Below, in pieces: positions 16,031 to 25,800 of a stretch of 64,000 nt of DNA. The stretch is from a bacterium (lineage in GTDB: Bacteria; Bacillota; Clostridia; Lachnospirales; Lachnospiraceae). How positions within the stretch are numbered: position 1 is the first letter of the stretch; each line of letters begins with the position of its first letter. The stretch lies in contig JAMPFT010000008.1 in the NCBI GenBank assembly GCA_023664305.1, positions 1 through 64,000 of the forward strand. Reading direction: 5' to 3'. The position numbers and the translations under genes are program-made. Below the pieces are notes generated by a model that saw only the letters and a list, made by a program, of their open reading frames with translations, was not told the DNA's origin and did not search any database.

Positions 16031-17233
16031 ATGAAGGTTCTGGTGATCGGAGGAAGCTATTTTTACGGACGCGTGTTTGTGATGCTGGCGGCAAAGGAGC
16101 ATGATATCACGGTGCTAAACAGGGGCACCTATTCCATGGAAGAGTTCGGCGTAAGGCAGATCGTGGGAGAACGGCACAATGCGGAGATTTTGCGGAGCTG
16201 CGGCGCAGGGTACGACGCCGTGGTGGATTTCTGCGCCTATGCGCCGGGAGATATAAGGACGGTGCTGGAGAATCTGCCGGGGCGTCCCGGACAGTATATT
16301 TTAATCAGCACCGTGGATGTGTATCGGCGGACGGGCATTGCGGGTAAAGCGGCGCGGGAAGCCGGGGCAGAGGCGTGGAATCCGGAAACGGGGACTTATG
16401 GGGAGAGCGATTCGGAAGGCAAAAATGCGGGAGAGAGCCGGGAGAATATCCCGGGAGCGGGTCCTGACTTCAAGGAGGAGAATTTTCCCCTGGAGGACAG
16501 ACGCTTTCCCGGGGAGGCGGGAGCCTATATCGCCGGAAAGACCGCGCTGGAGCGGGAGCTTCGTCGGGAATGCGGAGTGCGAGGGATTTCTTTTACGGTA
16601 CTTCGCCCGGCCATTCTCTACGGCCCGTACAATTACGCGCCGAGGGAGTCCGTGTTTATCCGGCTGGCAGTCAAAGAGCATGTGCTGCCGCGTTTTACGG
16701 ATGCAGCGGGCAGATTTCAGTTTGTCTATGTAAAGGATGCGGCGGATGCGGTTCTCAAGTGCCTGGGGAATGAGAAGAGCTTTGGACAGGCTTACAATCT
16801 CTGCGGGGACGAGACGCTGGATTACGACATGTTTTTCCGGGAGCTTGCAGCCTGCGCGGCGGAGAATCCGGAAGGGGCCGCGGCTGCGGGAGAGTCGGGC
16901 GACAGGACAAAAGACGGCGGAACGGCCATGGGAGAGTCGGACGACAGGACAAAAGGCGGCGGAACGGCTGCGGGAGAGTCGGACGACAGGACAAAGGACG
17001 ACAAAGCAGCCCGAGAGAAGGCGCGAAGGGATAAGGGTGCTCTCAGGGAAGTCCCCATGACGCTGGCGGAAGCGGCGGAGAGAGGAATCCCGATCCCTTT
17101 TCCTGCGACGGCGGGGGAGACGGAGTTGGTGAGCAACCGAAAAAGCAGGGAAGAGCTGGGGATGGAATATACGCCCCTGCACCCGGGGATGCTCAAGACC
17201 TTCCGCGCGTTCAGCCGGGTTTATGGGGAATGA
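16031..17233 (+). CDS. NAD-dependent epimerase/dehydratase-family protein
   Basis: 400 residues. The N terminus is a Rossmann dinucleotide site (MKVLVIGGSYFYGR). The extended-SDR fold follows: VVDFCAYAPGD, a YIAGK segment at the position of the catalytic YxxxK (about 178-182), and VLRPAILYGPYNY. It probably acts on a nucleotide sugar, but the substrate cannot be read. Residues about 287-328 are three 14-residue repeats (GESDDRTKGGGTAA type), a low-complexity insert that most relatives should lack. AAAGGAG precedes the ATG. The gene is alone between terminators. Confidence 0.82.
   Translation: MKVLVIGGSYFYGRVFVMLAAKEHDITVLNRGTYSMEEFGVRQIVGERHNAEILRSCGAGYDAVVDFCAYAPGDIRTVLENLPGRPGQYILISTVDVYRRTGIAGKAAREAGAEAWNPETGTYGESDSEGKNAGESRENIPGAGPDFKEENFPLEDRRFPGEAGAYIAGKTALERELRRECGVRGISFTVLRPAILYGPYNYAPRESVFIRLAVKEHVLPRFTDAAGRFQFVYVKDAADAVLKCLGNEKSFGQAYNLCGDETLDYDMFFRELAACAAENPEGAAAAGESGDRTKDGGTAMGESDDRTKGGGTAAGESDDRTKDDKAAREKARRDKGALREVPMTLAEAAERGIPIPFPATAGETELVSNRKSREELGMEYTPLHPGMLKTFRAFSRVYGE
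16889..17014 (+). repeat. 42-bp in-frame tandem repeat inside the epimerase gene
   Basis: Copies begin at 16889, 16931 and 16973. The length is a multiple of three, so copy-number change would keep the frame. The coded unit starts GESDDRTK. Confidence 0.85.
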
Positions 17234-17417
17234 GAGTATTCATGTTTTGATGAAGCGACATCTTTACTCACACTACACTCTATAGAAAAATTTTGTTTAG
17301 CAGCCTGATTTTACACCAAAAAAGAGCGGGATTTCTTATGTTTTTGCGTTTCTTTAAGCTATGGACAATCAAAAGGTCGGAGTGGATAAATCTGCAGAAG
17401 CTTAGGATGATAGGATA

Positions 17418-17446
17418 TTGACAAAATCCAATCATACAGTTATACT
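17418..17446 (+). promoter_or_regulatory. Promoter of the toxin-antitoxin pair
   Basis: TTGACA (17418-17423), 17 bases, TATACT (17441-17446), a near-consensus sigma-A promoter. The TTG opening the long frame is the -35 box, so the coding start must be downstream. Confidence 0.8.
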
Positions 17447-17498
17447 GGTGATAGAAAAAAAGGAAAAACATATCAAGAACTCTGCGGAGGATAAAGTA

Positions 17499-17885
17499 TT
17501 GAACATAGATAAAAAAGACATTGAACAGTATCTTTCCGAAGTGAAAGAAGCTGTTCAAAGTGACAGATACAGAATTGAACGGAATTTTAGGAGGCAGGAC
17601 AATATCGACCTGTTCCTGGACTACGTTATTGATGAGGCGAAGGCAAAGGAAATCTTGCTGAGCCTTACCGCATTGGATTTTTCGGATATCCTTCAGAATG
17701 AACACAAAGGCTTTGAGCATGAACAGCTGTATGTATTTGGCAAGGATGTAATTCTTCTGGAAAGAAACGGAACAGAAGAAAAGACGGTGGCTTTGTATAT
17801 CAAGTTCAACAAGCTGGAGAACTGTTTTGTGATCGTTATTTCGTTTCATAAACAGAAGTATCCGCTCACATACTATTTTAGGTAA
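17499..17885 (+). CDS. Probable MqsR-like toxin
   Basis: 128 residues from the TTG at 17499, eight bases after GCGGAGG and after the promoter. The order of features resembles MqsR-type RNases of the RelE/ParE fold: helices at the start, LTALDFSDILQNEH, then C-terminal strands TVALYIKFNKLENCFVIVIS followed by FHK. Similarity is by pattern only. The neighbour, 25 bp downstream, has an MqsA-like zinc finger fused to a Panacea domain, which strongly suggests a toxin-antitoxin pair with toxin first. The gene is AT-richer than its chromosomal surroundings. An alternative is another small toxin fold. Confidence 0.6.
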   Translation: MNIDKKDIEQYLSEVKEAVQSDRYRIERNFRRQDNIDLFLDYVIDEAKAKEILLSLTALDFSDILQNEHKGFEHEQLYVFGKDVILLERNGTEEKTVALYIKFNKLENCFVIVISFHKQKYPLTYYFR

Positions 17886-17910
17886 ACAGGGCAAATTGGA
17901 GGTGGCCGCT

Positions 17911-18921
17911 ATGACAGAGAGTGGAAGACGGGATTTCTGTATCGAGTGCAGAAAAGAGACAGAATATTTTTTGCAGAAAAAGAACATTGTAAAAAACATA
18001 CGGGATAAGGAGTATGTTTTCGGTATCACGGCAGCTGTATGTGCGGAGTGCGGTGAAGAAATGAGTATTCCGGGACTTATCGATAAGAATATCCGGGAGA
18101 TAGATGAACAGTACAGGACGGCAGAAGGACTTGTATCCGTCGATGATATCGAAAAGCTCATGAAGATCTATAAGATCGGAAAGGCTCCGCTGTCCCTTGC
18201 ACTTGGATTTGGCGAGGTGACGATACCGAGATATCTGGAGGGGCAAGTGCCGTCCAAAGAATATTCGGATGAGGTAAGAGCCGCTTTGTCATCTCCCGCA
18301 TATATGAAGCGGAAGCTTAAGGAGAACAGAGATAAGCTGACCGATGCAGCATATAAAAAGGCGATGGCGGCGGCTGAAAGCATAGAGGGGCTGTTCTCTG
18401 TTTCGGATAAGATGCTGAGGGTGATCGCATATTTGTTTGAAAAGCTGGAAGAGGTAACACCGCTGATGCTGCAGAAGCTCCTTTATTTCATACAGGGCGT
18501 TTATTCCGCGCTTTACGGCAGACCGATCTTTGAAGAAGACTGCAGGGCATGGGTGCATGGACCTGTCTATCCGGAGGTGTATGAATTGTTCAGGGATTTC
18601 AAATATAATCCGATTGATGACGCGCGGTTCGCCCTGTTTGCGGGAACAGCGGATGCGTTGACGCAGGAAGAAAAGGCTGTGATCGACCTTGTGGCGAATA
18701 CATTCGGCATGTACGGCGGCAAGGTTCTGGAACGGGTCACGCATAATGAGGCTCCGTGGAGGGAAGTTAGAAAAGGTTATGGGGACAGCATTCCGTCAAG
18801 CGAGCTTCTGCAGAAGGAACGTATCATGAAATATTATGTGGCGATAAACCGAAAATATGGAATCGGAACGGAAGAAGGGCTGAATGCATACATCCGTGAT
18901 ATGCTGGGTAAGGTATCGTAA
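17911..18921 (+). CDS. MqsA-like zinc finger/HTH fused to Panacea (SocA-like) antitoxin domain
   Basis: 336 residues from the ATG at 17911 (TTGGAGG upstream). The N-terminal zinc finger has C10-x2-C13 and C44-x2-C47. A helix-turn-helix of MqsA/Xre type lies at about 75-125 (SVDDIEKLMKIYKIGKAPLS, then LALGFGEVTIPRYLEG). The Panacea/DUF4065 domain is at about 165-305 (LYFIQGVYSALYGRPIFEED, then CRAWVHGPVYPEVY). Panacea domains are known as antitoxin domains that neutralise many unrelated toxins. The HTH would let it repress the promoter at 17418. The fusion makes it both regulator and neutraliser of the upstream protein. Confidence 0.85.
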   Translation: MTESGRRDFCIECRKETEYFLQKKNIVKNIRDKEYVFGITAAVCAECGEEMSIPGLIDKNIREIDEQYRTAEGLVSVDDIEKLMKIYKIGKAPLSLALGFGEVTIPRYLEGQVPSKEYSDEVRAALSSPAYMKRKLKENRDKLTDAAYKKAMAAAESIEGLFSVSDKMLRVIAYLFEKLEEVTPLMLQKLLYFIQGVYSALYGRPIFEEDCRAWVHGPVYPEVYELFRDFKYNPIDDARFALFAGTADALTQEEKAVIDLVANTFGMYGGKVLERVTHNEAPWREVRKGYGDSIPSSELLQKERIMKYYVAINRKYGIGTEEGLNAYIRDMLGKVS

Positions 18922-18938
18922 AAGTAGTGGACGCTCTG
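18920..18938 (+). repeat. 19-bp direct repeat bounding the RM region, left copy
   Basis: AAAAGTAGTGGACGCTCTG is identical to 26607-26625, and similarity goes on weakly (GAG..ATGA). The two copies enclose the IS remnant and the whole type I RM locus. The right copy is inside a small Spo0E-like frame, so the left copy may be a leftover of the same kind of gene. Confidence 0.7.
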
Positions 18939-18966
18939 ACGGAGTTATGAAAATATAAACACTCAT

Positions 18967-19529
18967 GTTTGACACCTTATTACGGGAAAAATCCCAGAAT
19001 CCATTGCAAAATCAATGCTTTCTGGGATTTATTGATTTTCACAAAAAGCGTACTAACTTTTTCTCTCACCGTTTTTTTGATTTTCGGATGATGCCTTGCA
19101 TGGCTTTTGGCCGGAGGATTTCGTAATCGGTGGAAAATCCGGCATATTCATGGAGGGCGTCCGTGATTTCTGTTGCCGTATAGGCGGGAACATAGCCGGT
19201 ATCCTGTGCTTTTGTCATGTTCATTCCACACAGGGTTGAAACGATCTGGCTCATGTGTACCTGTTGTCCGGTTTCTTTTCTAATACGCGGTAGACCAACA
19301 GCGACATGAAACAGGTCATGAAATGGACTTTGAGCCGGTCTCTACGGCTCAGATATGCCGGCCTTGCCAGAAATTCATCCTTCACGATACGGAAGGATTC
19401 TTCGATTTCCCATTTCCCGCGGTTGATCTCAAGAATATCAGAGACTTCATCATCAAGGTTTGTTTCAACGATATAAAACCGTCATATTCATTTGATGCAA
19501 AAAACGGCTAAGGATTTTGGGTGTCAAAC
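18967..19529 (-). mobile_element. Internally deleted IS1634/IS4-like element
   Basis: Perfect 10-bp inverted ends GTTTGACACC (18967-18976) and GGTGTCAAAC (19520-19529) enclose 563 bp that contain only the 3' part of a DDE transposase on the minus strand. A hairpin, AAATCCCAGAA/TTCTGGGATTT (18989-19030), lies just inside the left end and could stop transcription. No clear target duplication is seen. Confidence 0.7.
19066..19500 (-). pseudogene. Transposase fragment (IS1634/IS4-like, C-terminal part)
   Basis: Reading the minus strand gives TNLDDEVSDILEINRGKWEI then EESFRIVKDEFLARPAYLSR, the region around the catalytic glutamate of DDE transposases (WEIEESFR). The frame then breaks near 19255 and resumes as SQIVSTLCGMNMTK...ALHEYAGFSTDYEILRPKAM. 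At least one more shift lies near 19470. The N-terminal half with the two catalytic aspartates is missing. The gene cannot make an active transposase. Confidence 0.78.
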
Positions 19530-19608
19530 GTCTGCATTGCGAAATCGTTATGATTGACCTGGCGGTTTATTTCCGTTATAATTCCAATATACCCTTGGAG
19601 GGACGGAT

Positions 19609-21141
19609 ATGATAACAGGTACGATTAAAAACAAAATCGACAAGATGTGGACGGACATCTGGGCGGGTGGGATTACCAATCCTCTGACGGTGATTGAGCA
19701 ACTGACCTATTTGATGTTCATCCGCTCTCTGGACGAGAAGGAGCTGGAATCCGAAGAATTTGAGAATACCTCCGGCGAGGCCATGCCCAAAATTTTTCCC
19801 CAGTCTGCGGCGGGACAGTCCATGCGCTGGAGCCGGTTCAAGAACAGTGATCCCCGCGAGATTTATGATATCGTAGCCCAGCGGGTGTTCCCGGCCATTA
19901 AAAAGCTGAAATACGGACGGCTTCCGGACTTCAATTCCCAAGGCGAGCTGATCGAGATCGATGACGGCCCCGACGGTAACAGCGCGGACAACACCGCCTT
20001 TGCCCGATACATGGGCGATGCCATGTTCCTGATCCCTACGCCCCAGGTACTGCAAAAGATCATCACCGGGCTGGACGATCTCTATGAGCATGACATCGCC
20101 GAGCTGGATATGCAGGGCGACCTCTACGAATATATGCTGGGCAAACTGGCGACCGCCGGTCAGAACGGCCAGTTCCGCACCCCCAAGCATATCCGGGAAA
20201 TGATGGTGGAGCTGCTGCGGCCTACGCCGGACGACGTGATCTGCGACCCGGCCTGCGGTACGGCAGGGTTTCTGGTGTCCGCCGCGGAGTATATTCGCCG
20301 CAATTACGAGGACACCATGACCGCCGAACAGTGGGAACACTTCGCGGGCCCCATGTTTACCGGCTTTGACACCGACCGCACCATGCTGCGTATCTCCGCT
20401 ATGAACCTGATGCTACATTCCATCAGCAGGCCGGAAATCGACTACAAGGACAGCGTATCCAAGCAAAATCAGATCAGCGGAGCCTATACCATGTGTCTGG
20501 CCAATCCCCCGTTCAAGGGGACGGTTGATGCGGAGAGCATCCACGACAATCTGAAGGCCGTGACCAACACAAAGAAGACGGAGTTGCTTTTCCTGGCGCT
20601 GTTTCTGCGGATGCTCAAAAAAGGCGGGCAGTGCGCCTGCATCGTCCCGGACGGCGTGCTCTTTGGCAGCAGCAAGGCCCATACGGCGGTCCGCCGGGAA
20701 CTGGTGGAAAATCATCAGCTCCGGGCCGTCATCTCCATGCCTTCCGGCGTGTTTAAGCCCTACGCCGGGGTGTCTACCGCCGTGCTTGTGTTTATCAAAA
20801 CCGGCGCTGGCGGCACGGAAACTGTCTGGTTCTACGACATGAAGGCCGACGGGTTCAGCTTAGACGACAAACGCGGTGAGATTGCCGACAACGACATCCC
20901 GGATATCATCGCCCGGTTCCATCACCTGGACGGCGAGACGGAACGGGAACGCACCGAGCAGAGTTTTCTTGTGCCGAAACAGGAGATCGTGGACAAGGGC
21001 TATGACCTGTCCATCAACAAGTACAAAAAGACCGAGTATGTGCCGGTGGAGTACCCGCCAACCAGTGAAATTCTGGATGAACTGGACAAACTGGAGAAGG
21101 AGATCACGGCGGGGCTGGCGGAATTGCGGGGGTTGGTGTGA
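19609..21141 (+). CDS. hsdM: Type I restriction-modification DNA methyltransferase subunit HsdM
   Basis: 510 residues. The N-terminal helical domain (KIDKMWTDIWAGG, LTYLMFIRSLDEKE) contacts HsdS. The SAM-binding motif is D213-PACGTAGFL and the adenine-N6 catalytic motif N299-PPF. It methylates adenines at the target chosen by HsdS. The ATG follows GGAGGGACGG. The stop overlaps the hsdS ATG by one base, so translation is coupled. It appears intact, so methylation may continue although hsdR is broken. Confidence 0.96.
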   Translation: MITGTIKNKIDKMWTDIWAGGITNPLTVIEQLTYLMFIRSLDEKELESEEFENTSGEAMPKIFPQSAAGQSMRWSRFKNSDPREIYDIVAQRVFPAIKKLKYGRLPDFNSQGELIEIDDGPDGNSADNTAFARYMGDAMFLIPTPQVLQKIITGLDDLYEHDIAELDMQGDLYEYMLGKLATAGQNGQFRTPKHIREMMVELLRPTPDDVICDPACGTAGFLVSAAEYIRRNYEDTMTAEQWEHFAGPMFTGFDTDRTMLRISAMNLMLHSISRPEIDYKDSVSKQNQISGAYTMCLANPPFKGTVDAESIHDNLKAVTNTKKTELLFLALFLRMLKKGGQCACIVPDGVLFGSSKAHTAVRRELVENHQLRAVISMPSGVFKPYAGVSTAVLVFIKTGAGGTETVWFYDMKADGFSLDDKRGEIADNDIPDIIARFHHLDGETERERTEQSFLVPKQEIVDKGYDLSINKYKKTEYVPVEYPPTSEILDELDKLEKEITAGLAELRGLV

Positions 21142-22229
21142 TGGCGAGATTGGGGGAAATTGGAACAGTAATTACAGGAAACACTCCTAAAACTTCTGAA
21201 ATTGAGAATTACATTTCGGGTGATATTTGCTTTATAAAGCCCAGTGATATTTTAGAAGGTGATATTACTTACATAAGTGGTTCCGAATTTTATATTTCGG
21301 AAGCAGCACGGAATAAAGCACGAATTTTGCCCACTCAAAGTGTACTTGTCACTTGCATTGGAATCATTGGGAAAGTCGCAATTAACCAAGTGGAATGTGC
21401 GTTTAACCAACAAATCAATGCAATCATACCGGATTCAAAAAAATGTATACCAAGTTATCTGGCGTATGCAATCCAGCACAAAAAGGATGCTATGCAGAGT
21501 ATTGCTAATGCCGCTGTGGTTCCAATATTGAATAAATCTCAGTTTTCTGAAATTGAAATTAATTTACCTTCGCTTGATGAGCAGCAAAGGTGCGCATCTG
21601 TTTTAGATAAAATCAGCAACTTAATCTCCCTCCGCAAACAGCAGCTTGCCAAACTGGATGAACTTGTCAAGGCGAGGTTTGTGGAGATGTTTGGGGAGCC
21701 GATCAGGAACAGCCATGGTTTGCCTGAGAAGCTGCTCGGCGAAGTTTGCCTATTAAAAGCGGGCGCTACCACTCCAGCCGAGGTGATATTTGACTATGAC
21801 ATGGAACACCAAATCCCATGTTATGGAGGAAATGGTGTCCGTGGATATGTAAAAGAAAGCACACAGCATGGAACATATCCAATCATTGGTCGCCAAGGTG
21901 CTTTGTGCGGAAATATTCAGCTTGCAACTGATGATTTTCATGCTACAGAACACGCGGTGCTTGTTACACCGCTTGAAGAAATGGATATATACTGGCTGTT
22001 TTATCTGCTGAAATATTTGGACTTGTATCGCTACCATACTGATGCGGCACAGCCCGGGCTTGCCGTTAAAACATTAAATACGGTTAACGTACCAATTGCC
22101 GATATAAGAGGCCAAAATGAATTTTCAGTTTTGGTTGCGAAGATTGACCGACGGAAGTTGACAATCCTGCGAAGTTTAGATAAACTGGAAGTGCTGAAGA
22201 AAGCATTGATGCAGGAATATTTTGGGTGA
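21141..22229 (+). CDS. hsdS: Type I RM specificity subunit HsdS
   Basis: 362 residues from the ATG at 21141. Two target recognition domains (about 1-150 and 190-330) are separated by a conserved helix LVKARFVEMFGEP at about 175-190, with a second helix at the C terminus (ILRSLDKLEVLKKALMQEYF). The two domains set the two halves of a split target site. It is clearly AT-richer than hsdM, usual for horizontally shuffled specificity genes. An unrelated recognition domain fragment lies inverted beyond hsdR. Confidence 0.92.
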   Translation: MARLGEIGTVITGNTPKTSEIENYISGDICFIKPSDILEGDITYISGSEFYISEAARNKARILPTQSVLVTCIGIIGKVAINQVECAFNQQINAIIPDSKKCIPSYLAYAIQHKKDAMQSIANAAVVPILNKSQFSEIEINLPSLDEQQRCASVLDKISNLISLRKQQLAKLDELVKARFVEMFGEPIRNSHGLPEKLLGEVCLLKAGATTPAEVIFDYDMEHQIPCYGGNGVRGYVKESTQHGTYPIIGRQGALCGNIQLATDDFHATEHAVLVTPLEEMDIYWLFYLLKYLDLYRYHTDAAQPGLAVKTLNTVNVPIADIRGQNEFSVLVAKIDRRKLTILRSLDKLEVLKKALMQEYFG

Positions 22230-22233
22230 GGTG

Positions 22234-22866
22234 ATGATAGTGGCTTCTTTTAGTCAGGTTATATCCAACAAATATGGTACAAAGACTTATCAGGATACCA
22301 AAAATACATACGACTGGATTATGAAGGCTCTGAACACAGGAGAATTTCAGGGTTTAAAAGTTAATACAAATTTTTGGTTTGATATATCTGAAATTACATA
22401 TAGCTGTGAAAATATAGAAGAATATGTGGAGTATGCATACGGGCAGAACGATTATAGTTTTACTGCTATGGATTTTCAAATTGAATCAAGCGGGATTTCC
22501 ACATGGTTTATTCATGTCCAAACGGATTCTAAAATAAGCATCTCAACAGATACAAAAAATTTGTTAGAGAAGATTGTTGTCCTATTGAGAAACACATCTT
22601 TGGACGAAACAGAAAAAGATGCCCCAATTTCGGTAACATTGATTGAACACCAAGATAATAGCGTAACCATAAATGGAAACAGTAATGTAGTTGCAAACAA
22701 CCATAGTGTAGTAACAGACAAGCAAGAAAAATCAAAGTCTAAAATCAGTGGATGGTTACAGGGTATTAGTCAAGGAATATTGGCAAACTTGGTGTGGTGG
22801 GTATTAGGTCTGGTTGTAGCTATGCTATTAGGATGGGCTATCTCAAAGGGATATATAGGTATATAG
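22234..22866 (+). CDS. Uncharacterised protein with C-terminal membrane anchor, inside the RM operon
   Basis: 210 residues from the ATG at 22234, five bases after hsdS, with GGGTGAGG as ribosome site. I do not recognise the family. Residues 1-125 look like a folded soluble domain (YDWIMKALNTGEFQG; WFDISEITYSCENIEEYVEY). An Asn-rich linker (NSVTINGNSNVVANNH) leads to a single membrane helix near the end (LANLVWWVLGLVVAMLLGWA). It is the most AT-rich gene of the locus. hsdR starts 12 bp later, so it is co-transcribed with the RM genes. Type I operons do not normally carry it; it may be an extra defence or immunity function. Confidence 0.7.
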   Translation: MIVASFSQVISNKYGTKTYQDTKNTYDWIMKALNTGEFQGLKVNTNFWFDISEITYSCENIEEYVEYAYGQNDYSFTAMDFQIESSGISTWFIHVQTDSKISISTDTKNLLEKIVVLLRNTSLDETEKDAPISVTLIEHQDNSVTINGNSNVVANNHSVVTDKQEKSKSKISGWLQGISQGILANLVWWVLGLVVAMLLGWAISKGYIGI

Positions 22867-22878
22867 GTAGGTAATATT

Positions 22879-25800
22879 ATGCCCAACTTCTCCTTCCTCC
22901 AAACAAAAAATGAATATGCTATGTTCGCCCCCGCCGCCATCGAAGCCGAGCGTGTCTATGCTGCCTCCCCTGCCATGTGTGCGGTAGGCTGCCGGAAGGC
23001 GCTTGAGCTGACGGTGAAGTGGGTCTATGCCGCTGACAGCACCATGCAGATGCCCTACAAGGACAATCTGCAATCCCTCCTGCACGAGCCCTCCTTCCGC
23101 TTTGCGGTGGATCACATTACTTGGGGAAAACTGCCGTTCATTGTGAAGCTGGGCAACCTGGCAGTCCACACGGAGCGGGCGGTACAGCCCGGGGACGCTT
23201 TGCTGTCCCTGCAGGGTCTTTTTGCGTTTATCCAGTGGGTGGATTACTGCTATGGCTCAGATTATGAGGATCGCCGGTTTGACGAGGCCAAGATACCGAC
23301 GGAGCGGGTCGTTGTAGATACAAAGAAGATCAAAGAGCAGGAAAGTCTTTTGGGCGAAAAGGATGCGGAGATCGACGCGTTGCGTAAAGAGATCGAGGCG
23401 ATGTCCGTTCAGCTTACAGCAGCGAGAGAGCAGCACACGAAGGAGCGCTCTTTCGTGGCAGAGGATATCCCGGAGATTGAAACCCGGAAACGGTATATTG
23501 ACGTAGACATGAAGCTGGCAGGTTGGCAGTTTAGCGGCCCGGACGCGGATGTACAAGAGGAGTATCCCGTGGAGGGCATGGCCGGCGTCCTGGGAAAATC
23601 AGGGGCTGCTGACTATGTTCTTTTGGGGAAAGACGGCCTGCCCCTGGCGGTGGTGGAGGCCAAACGCACCAGCAAGGATCCGAATGCAGGACGCAAGCAG
23701 GCAGTCCTGTATGCCGACTGTCTGGAGCGGAAATTTGGCCGCAGGCCGATGATGTTCACGACAAACGGCTTTGAAACTTATTTCTGGGATGACCAATCTG
23801 GCCCTCAGCGGGAGGTCAGCGGGATTTTCAGCAAGGACGATCTGCAAAAGCTTATGAACCGCCGGACGGAGCGGCTGGAGCTCATGTCTGTTCCCATTGA
23901 CGGCAGGATCACAGACCGCTATTATCAGAAAGAGGCCATCCGTGCGGTGTGTGAACGGATCGAGCAGGGCTTTCGGAAGCATCTGCTGGTCATGGCCACA
24001 GGAACCGGAAAGACCCGGACAGCCTCCAGTTTAACGGATGTGCTCAGCCGGGGAAAGTATGTCACCAATATCCTGTTCTTGGCGGATCGCACTGCCCTGG
24101 TGAAACAGGCCAGGGACGACTTCAAAAATTACCTGCCGGATATGTCTCTGTGCAATCTCTGCATGAACAAGGACGACCTCAGCGCCCGCATTGTGTTCTC
24201 CACCTATCCCACCATGCTCAACGCCATTGACACGGCCAAATCAAAGGACGGGCGGCGTCTGTTTACTCCGGCGCATTTTGATTTGATCATCATTGACGAG
24301 AGCCACCGCAGCATTTTCAAAAAATACCGGGCTATTTTTGAGTATTTCGATGCGACTCTGGTGGGTCTCACCGCCACGCCGAAAAAGGATGTGGACCGAA
24401 ATACCTATGACTTTTTTGAGATGGAGCATGATGTACCCACCTATGCCTATGACTATGAAACGGCGGTAGAGCAGGATCATGTGCTGGTTCGCTACTACAA
24501 TTACGAGGTAAAAACCAAATTCTTGGACGAAGGAATCACCTATGACGATCTGTCAGAGGAGGACAAGGCGCGATATGAGGAGGATTTCACAGAGGACGGC
24601 ATGATGCCGGATTTTATTCCGCCCGCGAAGCTGAATAAATTTGTCTTTAACGAAACTACCGTGGATACAGTCATACAGGATTTAATGGAACACGGTATTC
24701 GGGTAGAGGGCGGAGACCGTCTTGGAAAGACCATCATTTTTGCCCAAAATAAGCGTCACGCCGAGTTTATTCTACAGCGGTTTAATAAGCTGTATCCTAA
24801 GTACAAGAGCGTGTTTGCCCAGCGGGTGATCTGCGACGATGCCTACGCTCAAACGGTAATCGATGATTTCAAAAAGCCGGACAAGCCGCCGGTTATTGCT
24901 GTTTCCGTGGACATGATGGATACTGGCATCGATGTACCGGAGTGCGTCAATCTTGTATTTTTCAAAACAGTGCGCTCCAAGACCAAATTCTGGCAGATGA
25001 TCGGCCGTGGAACCAGACTGTGCAAGGATCTTGCCTGCATGGATCAAATTGATGGCGAATATACGGATAAACGCCGCTTCCTGATTTTTGACTATTGCGG
25101 AAATTTTGAATTTTTCCGGGAACATAAAGAGGGATTTGAAGCCAGAGAAACAAAGTCCCTTTCGGAAAATATCTTTGACAAACGGGTAAGACTTATTGCG
25201 CTGCTGCAAGAGAGTGTTTATGCTGAACAGGACTTCCAGTCGTGGCGCACGGAACTGGCGGATATTTGCCACGGCCAAGTGGAGGCACTGAACCCGGATC
25301 TGATTGCGGTACGTCTGCGTCTGCGCTATGTGGAAAAGTACAAAGAGCGCCCCGCTTTCCAAGACATCAGAGAGGGTGACAAGAGCGAATTGATGCAATA
25401 CATAGCACCGCTGGTGCAAATGGATGAGAAGGACGAATTTGCCAAGCGGTTTGACAATTTTATGTACGGGTTGATGCTGGCAAGCATGGAGAGAATGCCG
25501 TCTTTCAAGTATGCGAAAAAGCAGCTGTGCGATATTGCGGCGCTGTTGGAGCGCAAAACAAGTATCCCTCAGGTGCAGGAGAAGTTGCCTTTGATACGGG
25601 GAATCGGCACAGATGCTTTCTGGGATGCAAATGACGTCCTGCTTTTTGAGAGAGTTCGCAGGGAATTGCGGGATTTGATCCAGTTTACTGTTGAGGCTGG
25701 TGCGGGTAGGCAAGTTGTCACAAGGCTGGCAGACCCCCATTCTCGTCCGGCAGGAGGGTAATCCGTTGGAAGCGGCGTATAATTTTGAAGATTATCGGGC

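Noticed and set aside
17280-18161. Long minus-strand frame across the toxin-antitoxin pair
   Set aside because: It is antisense to two genes with a good promoter and ribosome sites, and shows no domain.
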